Assembly (NCBI RefSeq): GCF_002019795.1
Contig: NZ_KV917381.1
Coordinates: 1,175,210 to 1,239,209, forward strand
Direction: 5' to 3'
Length of the DNA stretch: 64,000 bases
From: Bacillus alkalicellulosilyticus
GTDB taxonomy: Bacteria; Bacillota; Bacilli; Bacillales; Bacillaceae_F
The notes under the pieces are model-generated. The model did no database searches, was not told where the DNA came from, and worked only from the letters and a program-made list of their open reading frames with translations. Each line of letters opens with the position of its first letter. Position 1 is the first letter of the stretch. Both the position numbers and the translations under genes were made by a program. This document shows, in pieces, positions 59,145 to 64,000 of the stretch.

Positions 59145-60230
59145 TTAGTTGTTGTTTTTGAATTCGACCATAAATTGGCGTAGGGCTTCGCAAGCTTCTA
59201 CAGGAACCGCATTATACGTAGATGCACGACATCCTCCGACTGAACGGTGACCCCCGAGACCAATAAATCCTTCTTTTTTTGCTTCAGTTAAGAACTTTTT
59301 CGTAAGTTCTTCTGATGGAAGTGTAAATGTAATGTTCATCAATGAACGGCTAGCTTTGTCAGCATGTCCTTTATAGAAGCCTTCACTTTCATCAATTGCA
59401 TCATAAATCAGTTTTGCTTTTGCTTCATTTTTGCTAGTGATTGCTTCAATTCCTCCTTGTTCTTTTACCCAATTTAACACATTGTTTAACATGTAAATGG
59501 CAAATGTCGGAGGTGTATTATATAAAGAACTTGAATTAGCTTGTGTATCATAGCGAAGCATAGTTGGTGTATTTTCTGGCGTTCTATCATGTAAGTCTTT
59601 CCTCATGATAACTACCGTAACTCCAGAAGGACCTAGATTTTTTTGTGCCCCTGCATAAATCATAGCAAAATCAGAAACGTTTAATGGGCGACTTAAGATA
59701 TCACTAGACATATCTGCAATAAGGTCAAAGCCTTTCGGGAATTCTTTCCACTGCGTACCATAAATCGTGTTGTTAGACGTAATATGTAAGTAGGCATCAG
59801 TTGGTGATGTTTGTATATCTTTAACATCAGGAATCGTAGAATAGTTTGAATCCTTGGCACTAGCCCCTATTATTGTTTCTCCAAGCAACTGCGCTTCTTT
59901 TAAAGCTTTTTCTGACCAAGAACCTGTTAATACATAATTCCCAGTTTGACCTTTTCCAAGTAAATTCATTGGTATCATTGAAAACTGAAGGCTAGCTCCA
60001 CCTTGCAAAAACATGACATCATAGTTATCTGGAATTTGCAAAAGCTCACGTAACAGTTGTTGAGCCTCTTCATGAACCTGATCATATTCCTTACTACGAT
60101 GACTTAATTCCATCACTGACATCCCACTATTACGGAAATTGATGAGTTCTGCTTGAGCCTTCTCTAAAACCTCAAGAGGTAATGCTGAAGGTCCAGCGTT
60201 AAAATTATAAGCACGTTCCACGTTCCCCAC
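59145..60230 (-). CDS. serC: Phosphoserine aminotransferase
   Basis: A 361-residue class V aminotransferase: the second step of serine synthesis, from 3-phosphohydroxypyruvate and glutamate to phosphoserine. It begins YNFNAGPSALP, has MFLQGGASLQF for the cofactor phosphate, and the PLP lysine in YAGAQKNLGPSG, followed by the C-terminal GHRSVGGCRAS(T)YN substrate site. It is the bacillus form, near scoC and hit. Confidence 0.96.
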   Translation of the reverse strand: MGNVERAYNFNAGPSALPLEVLEKAQAELINFRNSGMSVMELSHRSKEYDQVHEEAQQLLRELLQIPDNYDVMFLQGGASLQFSMIPMNLLGKGQTGNYVLTGSWSEKALKEAQLLGETIIGASAKDSNYSTIPDVKDIQTSPTDAYLHITSNNTIYGTQWKEFPKGFDLIADMSSDILSRPLNVSDFAMIYAGAQKNLGPSGVTVVIMRKDLHDRTPENTPTMLRYDTQANSSSLYNTPPTFAIYMLNNVLNWVKEQGGIEAITSKNEAKAKLIYDAIDESEGFYKGHADKASRSLMNITFTLPSEELTKKFLTEAKKEGFIGLGGHRSVGGCRASTYNAVPVEACEALRQFMVEFKNNN

Positions 60231-60335
60231 TCCTTTAATTCTTTACTATAATAAATAGGTAAAAATAATATTCATATGGTATCACGAGTGATAGACATAA
60301 AGCTATCGTTTTTTACAATATTCACATAAAATTGA

Positions 60336-60767
60336 CTATTCGATAGATGTCGATATAGCGGTAGCGATATTTTGTAAATCAACTGGCTGATATTGCTTGC
60401 TATGATCCTTCCAGACAGCACCAAAACCATCACCTTCTCCGTACCTTGGAATCAGATGGATATGATAGTGAAAGACAGACTGTCCAGCTGCTTCTCCGTT
60501 GTTATTCACAATGTTGAGTCCAATGGGTTTGAACGTTTTTTTAATTGCTGTTGCAATTTTAGGCACAACTGAAAATAAAGAAGAAGCCACTTCCGGTGTG
60601 AGTTCAAAAATATCTTTCTGATGAACCTTAGGAATGACCAAAGTATGTCCTTTTGTGACTTGACTAATGTCAAGAAACGCCAATACATTCTCATCTTCAT
60701 ATACTTTCGCGGCAGGGATGTCACCTTTCACAATTTTACAAAAAATACAATTTGGGTCAAATGTCAT
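60336..60767 (-). CDS. hit: HIT family protein (Hit)
   Basis: A 143-residue HIT hydrolase. HYHIHLIPRY holds the HxHxH triad for nucleotidyl transfer; CIFCKIVKGDIP is the zinc-site start. It hydrolyses nucleotide-amine or dinucleoside substrates. ATG 60767 follows AAAGGGTGAA; GTG 60776 overlaps that site. It is divergent from ecsA, as in B. subtilis. Confidence 0.94.
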   Translation of the reverse strand: MTFDPNCIFCKIVKGDIPAAKVYEDENVLAFLDISQVTKGHTLVIPKVHQKDIFELTPEVASSLFSVVPKIATAIKKTFKPIGLNIVNNNGEAAGQSVFHYHIHLIPRYGEGDGFGAVWKDHSKQYQPVDLQNIATAISTSIE

Positions 60768-61042
60768 GTTCTTCACCCTTTCGATGCGGTTTGGTATTAT
60801 TTACAATAGAATACCGTTTTCTTAGTCGGGATGCAATTCACCCTAAAAGTTAGATATCATTTATCAACCATTTTACAATTCAATTTCATTTTAACGGAAT
60901 GCTTAATGAGAGGGGAAATGAATCGAGTGTCTTTTTTGCTATTGGAGGTTTTCTGACCGTCTAAGTTTAGATATCAGCCTAATATCTGTTACAATAAAAA
61001 GGAAAAAGTTTCATGGACATGAGAAGTGAAGGGAAGAGAGTT

Positions 61043-61786
61043 ATGAATCATATACTTGAAGTTGACGGTCTAAGTGGTGGATATAACGTAAAACGAAAGG
61101 TATTACATAATGTCAGTTTTACCATTGGTAAAGGGGAAATTGTTGGTTTAATCGGTCTTAACGGAGCTGGGAAAAGTACGACAATTAAGCATATCCTTGG
61201 ACTAATGGAGCCACACGAAGGGACTATAAAAATTAACGGTAAGAAATTTTTAGAAAATAAAAATGACTATAGGCAAACGTATGCTTTTATTCCGGAAACG
61301 CCTATTTTATATGATGAATTAACGCTATGGGAACATTTAGAGTTAACCGCAATGGCCTATGATATTGAAAGACCTTTATTTGAAGAGCGAGCTGAAAAAC
61401 TACTTCAAGAATTTAAGATGTCCAAAATGAAAAAGTGGTTTCCTAGCCATTTTTCAAAAGGTATGAAACAAAAGGTTATGATTATGTGTGCTTTCCTCGT
61501 AGATCCACCTTTATTTATTGTCGATGAACCGATTGTTGGGCTAGATCCTCTTGGAATAAAATCATTCTTAGATTGGATGTATGAGCGTAGAACAAGGGGT
61601 GCTGGAATTTTGATGTCAACACATATTTTAGCAACCGCAGAACGGTATTGTGACCGGTTTATCATTTTACATCAAGGGAAAATTGTTTTAACAGGTACAC
61701 TTCATGAAATGAGAGAAGCCATCAACATGCCAACGGCTACACTTGATGATATTTATATCGAAATGACAAAGGATGACCGAGCATGA
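61043..61786 (+). CDS. ecsA: ABC transporter ATP-binding protein EcsA
   Basis: A 247-residue ATPase, the same length as B. subtilis EcsA. Walker A GLNGAGKST, Walker B LFIVDEPIVGLDPLG, and an ABC signature reading FSKGMKQKV (non-LSGGQ form usual in EcsA). With EcsB it affects secretion, competence, sporulation and intramembrane proteolysis by RasP, possibly through peptide export. ATG 61043 follows GAAGGGAAGAGAG. Overlaps ecsB by 4 bases. Confidence 0.93.
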   Translation: MNHILEVDGLSGGYNVKRKVLHNVSFTIGKGEIVGLIGLNGAGKSTTIKHILGLMEPHEGTIKINGKKFLENKNDYRQTYAFIPETPILYDELTLWEHLELTAMAYDIERPLFEERAEKLLQEFKMSKMKKWFPSHFSKGMKQKVMIMCAFLVDPPLFIVDEPIVGLDPLGIKSFLDWMYERRTRGAGILMSTHILATAERYCDRFIILHQGKIVLTGTLHEMREAINMPTATLDDIYIEMTKDDRA

Positions 61787-63009
61787 AGTCAACTGACACG
61801 TTATGGAACCAACGGGTAAAAGAATATTGGAATATGGCCATTCGCTACTTACGTTTGATAGGTAATAGTGGTTTTTTATTTACGATATATTTATTAATTA
61901 TAATCGGGGCGTATTATTATAGTATTTTGCTAAACTGGTTGCCAAAAGAATTCCCAGCATCCTATGTGTTTATTGCTGTCATGAGCTATTTGTTAACACG
62001 AAGTCCAATCCGGACATTTTTGACACAAGGAGACGTTGTTTTTTTGACACCTCTTGAAGATAAGCTTACTCGATATTTTCGTTCATCTATTATCTACACG
62101 GCGATTCTTCAGTGTTGTTCATTACTAGTGGTGATGATTCTATTATCTCCTTTATTTACGCAACGTGTAAATGAAATGCCTGGTGCAATATATGGTGTAA
62201 TCGGTCTTCTATTTGTTGCTAAAGTGTGGAATGTAGTTTGTAGTTGGGAGGAGTATCGTTTACAGGAAACAGACCAACGAGTAAAACATACGATGCTACG
62301 CCTCATCGTAAATCTTGTGTTTACCTTTATCATTTTTGCATTTGCACATGTTGCTTATATCATTGGGCTTTTGGCGATAATGGCCATTCTTTATCTATTT
62401 TATTATCGACACTTTGGGCGTCAACACAGTATTAAGTGGGAGCAGTTAATTGAAATGGAAGAACGGTTACTTACAATGTTTTACCGCATTGCCAATCAAT
62501 TCACTGATGTTCCGAAGCTTAAGAATAAAGTAAGCTCCCGCAGATGGTTGCAGTTTATACTTACAGGAATTTCTTTTACTCGAAAAAATACATTCAATTA
62601 CTTGTTCTTACGCTCATTTCTAAGGGCAAATGATTACTTCGGAATGTTCGTACGGATATTAATTGTTGGCGCGATTTTATTGATTGTGATTCCACCGGGA
62701 CCAATTAGAATCCTTTTATTTTTATTATTCATTTATATGTCGGGTTTGCAATTATCGACGCTATGGAACCACTATCATACAAAACTATGGGTAGATTTAT
62801 ATCCCATTGCAGAAGAAGAAAAAAAGAATTCTTTCTCAAGCATTTTATTTCGCCTCTTACTTGGTAAGACTATCATTTTCACATTAATACTTTTCGCTTA
62901 TCAGGAAAGTTTCGTAAATGTTCTCATATTGTTTTCAGTAGGTACGATTTTTAGTTACTTTTATAGCTTTAAGCTAGTCTATCGTAAACTGAGAACGGTG
63001 GAGGGATAA
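61783..63009 (+). CDS. ecsB: ABC transporter permease EcsB
   Basis: A 408-residue membrane protein, the partner of EcsA, with about six to eight membrane segments in two groups (residues 25-150, 180-210, 285-405). The N-terminus LWNQRVKEYWNMAIRYLRLIGNSG (in parts) is characteristic. In B. subtilis ecs mutants RasP activity is impaired, which also influences clearing of signal peptides and pheromone-like peptides. Confidence 0.93.
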   Translation: MKSTDTLWNQRVKEYWNMAIRYLRLIGNSGFLFTIYLLIIIGAYYYSILLNWLPKEFPASYVFIAVMSYLLTRSPIRTFLTQGDVVFLTPLEDKLTRYFRSSIIYTAILQCCSLLVVMILLSPLFTQRVNEMPGAIYGVIGLLFVAKVWNVVCSWEEYRLQETDQRVKHTMLRLIVNLVFTFIIFAFAHVAYIIGLLAIMAILYLFYYRHFGRQHSIKWEQLIEMEERLLTMFYRIANQFTDVPKLKNKVSSRRWLQFILTGISFTRKNTFNYLFLRSFLRANDYFGMFVRILIVGAILLIVIPPGPIRILLFLLFIYMSGLQLSTLWNHYHTKLWVDLYPIAEEEKKNSFSSILFRLLLGKTIIFTLILFAYQESFVNVLILFSVGTIFSYFYSFKLVYRKLRTVEG

Positions 63010-63017
63010 GGAACGCT

Positions 63018-63749
63018 ATGTCATATGAAGAGACAGTAAGAGAAGACCTGTTACGATGGAAACGTAAGATGAGGAAGCAACAATCAATGAAGGCAAAGGT
63101 TGCGAAACGATTTCAAACAAAAATGAATCAATTGATTCCAGAAAAGGTACATCAAGTCGTAACAGCAAGTATAAAAAATATGGTTCATGCTACATTGCTT
63201 GGATCAGAATACACGACAAAAGTAACGGTAATGACAGATGCCACTTTTGCAGAGAGAGAAGAAAAAGTGAAGGAAAGACTGAGCACATACAAGAAAACAG
63301 CAGCTATTGAAGGAGCCGGCACTGGGGCAGGTGGAATTCTGTTAGGAATGGCAGATTTCCCGCTCCTCTTAAGCATTAAGATGAAATTCCTATTTGATGC
63401 TGCTAGTACATATGGATTTGATGTTAAAGATTACAGAGAACGTTTATTCATTCTTTATCTTTTCCAACTAGCGTTTTCAAGTGACGAAAAGAAAAAGGAG
63501 GTTTTTTCTATTGTTTCGGACTGGCCATCTTATATTCAAACGTTACCCTCTGAGAAGGAATATTTAGAAGCGTTGGATTGGAAGGAATTCCAGCTAGAAT
63601 ACCGAGATCATATCGACCTAGTAAAAATGCTTCAATTAATTCCCGGGTTTGGAGCGATTGTTGGTGCAGCAGCTAACTATCATTTTTTAGATGTACTTGG
63701 TGAAACCGCAATGAACGGCTATCGTATTCGCTTATTAGAAGAGAAATAA
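63018..63749 (+). CDS. ecsC: EcsC family protein
   Basis: A 243-residue protein of the EcsC family, 8 bases after ecsB. Conserved features include the glycine-rich EGAGTGAGGILLGMADFPLLL (in parts) and IPGFGAIVGAAANYHFLD near the C-terminus. Third gene of the ecs operon; function unknown. A terminator follows. Confidence 0.9.
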   Translation: MSYEETVREDLLRWKRKMRKQQSMKAKVAKRFQTKMNQLIPEKVHQVVTASIKNMVHATLLGSEYTTKVTVMTDATFAEREEKVKERLSTYKKTAAIEGAGTGAGGILLGMADFPLLLSIKMKFLFDAASTYGFDVKDYRERLFILYLFQLAFSSDEKKKEVFSIVSDWPSYIQTLPSEKEYLEALDWKEFQLEYRDHIDLVKMLQLIPGFGAIVGAAANYHFLDVLGETAMNGYRIRLLEEK

Positions 63750-63752
63750 GGT

Positions 63753-63801
63753 AAAAGGATGTCGGAGTAAGTCAAACTTGCCTCCTGATGTCCTTTTTTG
63801 T
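63753..63801 (+). terminator. Rho-independent terminator
   Basis: AAAAGGATGTCGGAG and CTCCTGATGTCCTTTTTT flank a 14-base loop; ends the ecs operon. Confidence 0.82.
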
Positions 63802-63897
63802 TACAAAAAACTACCATCACTTACCACAAGAAAACGCTAGCATTGTAGATTATAATTTTAATATAAAACTATATTCAAGGAATGGATGGTGGATTTT

Positions 63898-64000
63898 GTG
63901 AAGAAGTGGCCGGTACTAGCACTTATTTTAATTCTTATTTTCAGCTTATTTCCAATCAATCAAGTTGCTGATGCATCTAAAGGAAATAACGGTAAAGGTA
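63898..64000 (+). CDS. Start of a secreted protein (partial)
   Basis: GTG 63898 with GGATGGTGGA upstream begins VKKWPVLALILILIFSLF, a signal peptide with two Lys and a hydrophobic core. A probable cleavage follows QVADA, with SKGNNGKG after it. The frame is open through the right edge. Only 34 residues are visible, so the product cannot be named. Confidence 0.6.
   Translation, partial: MKKWPVLALILILIFSLFPINQVADASKGNNGKG

Noticed and set aside
1-64000. tRNA, rRNA and known riboswitches
   Set aside because: Reading the intergenic regions showed no cloverleaf, rRNA stretch, T-box or other riboswitch core that I could support.

Overview
The window is about 64 kb of low-GC chromosome from a spore-forming member of the Bacillaceae. 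The evidence is an alpha/beta-type small acid-soluble spore protein, YhaL-type and YheC/YheD-type sporulation or coat proteins, strong AGGAGG ribosome sites throughout, and a block whose gene order follows the Bacillus subtilis yhe/yha/ecs region (yheE-D-C-B-A, yhaX, hemZ, yhaO-N-M-L, prsA, scoC, yhaH, serC, hit, ecsABC). The species cannot be named from the sequence; an alkaliphilic or related environmental Bacillus is a reasonable guess.

Layout. 1-5.7 kb: carbohydrate uptake, with the end of a solute-binding protein, a YesM/YesN-type two-component system, a cre-like site and two sugar ABC permeases. No ATPase is encoded there, but an MsmX-type ATPase lies at 30.2-31.3 kb. 5.9-6.8 kb: aldo/keto reductase. 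6.9-20 kb: an accessory block described below. 20.3-29.5 kb: a SurA-N lipoprotein, an aminotransferase, a radical SAM protein, an anchored sugar-binding protein, a histidine kinase, an NSS transporter, a SASP and a solitary IS200-type insertion sequence. 29.9-33.9 kb: msmX, a PucR-like regulator, a peroxiredoxin and small genes. 33.6-42.2 kb: the yhe cluster with four ATP-grasp YheC/YheD paralogues. 42.5-64 kb: hemZ, a MifM-like arrest peptide with its YidC2 target, yhaO/yhaN, a CssRS-like secretion-stress system, yhaM, yhaL, prsA, scoC, serC, hit and ecsABC. The last gene runs off the right edge.

The most interesting region is 6.9-20 kb. A complete comQ-comX-comP-comA quorum-sensing cassette (8.1-12.1 kb) sits among small-peptide genes. 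Two short GG-leader peptides look like a class IIb bacteriocin pair. They are followed by candidate immunity genes, a C39-peptidase ABC exporter, an HlyD-type adaptor, a third GG-leader peptide with two TTMAIGEEDG repeats (the TTxxxxEE pattern of plesiocin-type graspetides), its ATP-grasp ligase and a CPBP protease. A palindrome CGCCA-N4-TGGCG, with the same architecture as the ComA box but a different sequence, lies upstream of five transcription units here. Its centre is 50.5-52.5 bases from a -10-like hexamer each time. I infer that the ComX-like pheromone switches on a joint bacteriocin plus graspetide programme served by one exporter.

Two other non-coding observations stand out. One is a family of structured intergenic repeats with conserved arms, a conserved GAAACCC loop and a variable but self-complementary central stem. 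The other is a 13-bp hairpin that hides the yidC2 ribosome site behind the MifM-like stalling peptide.
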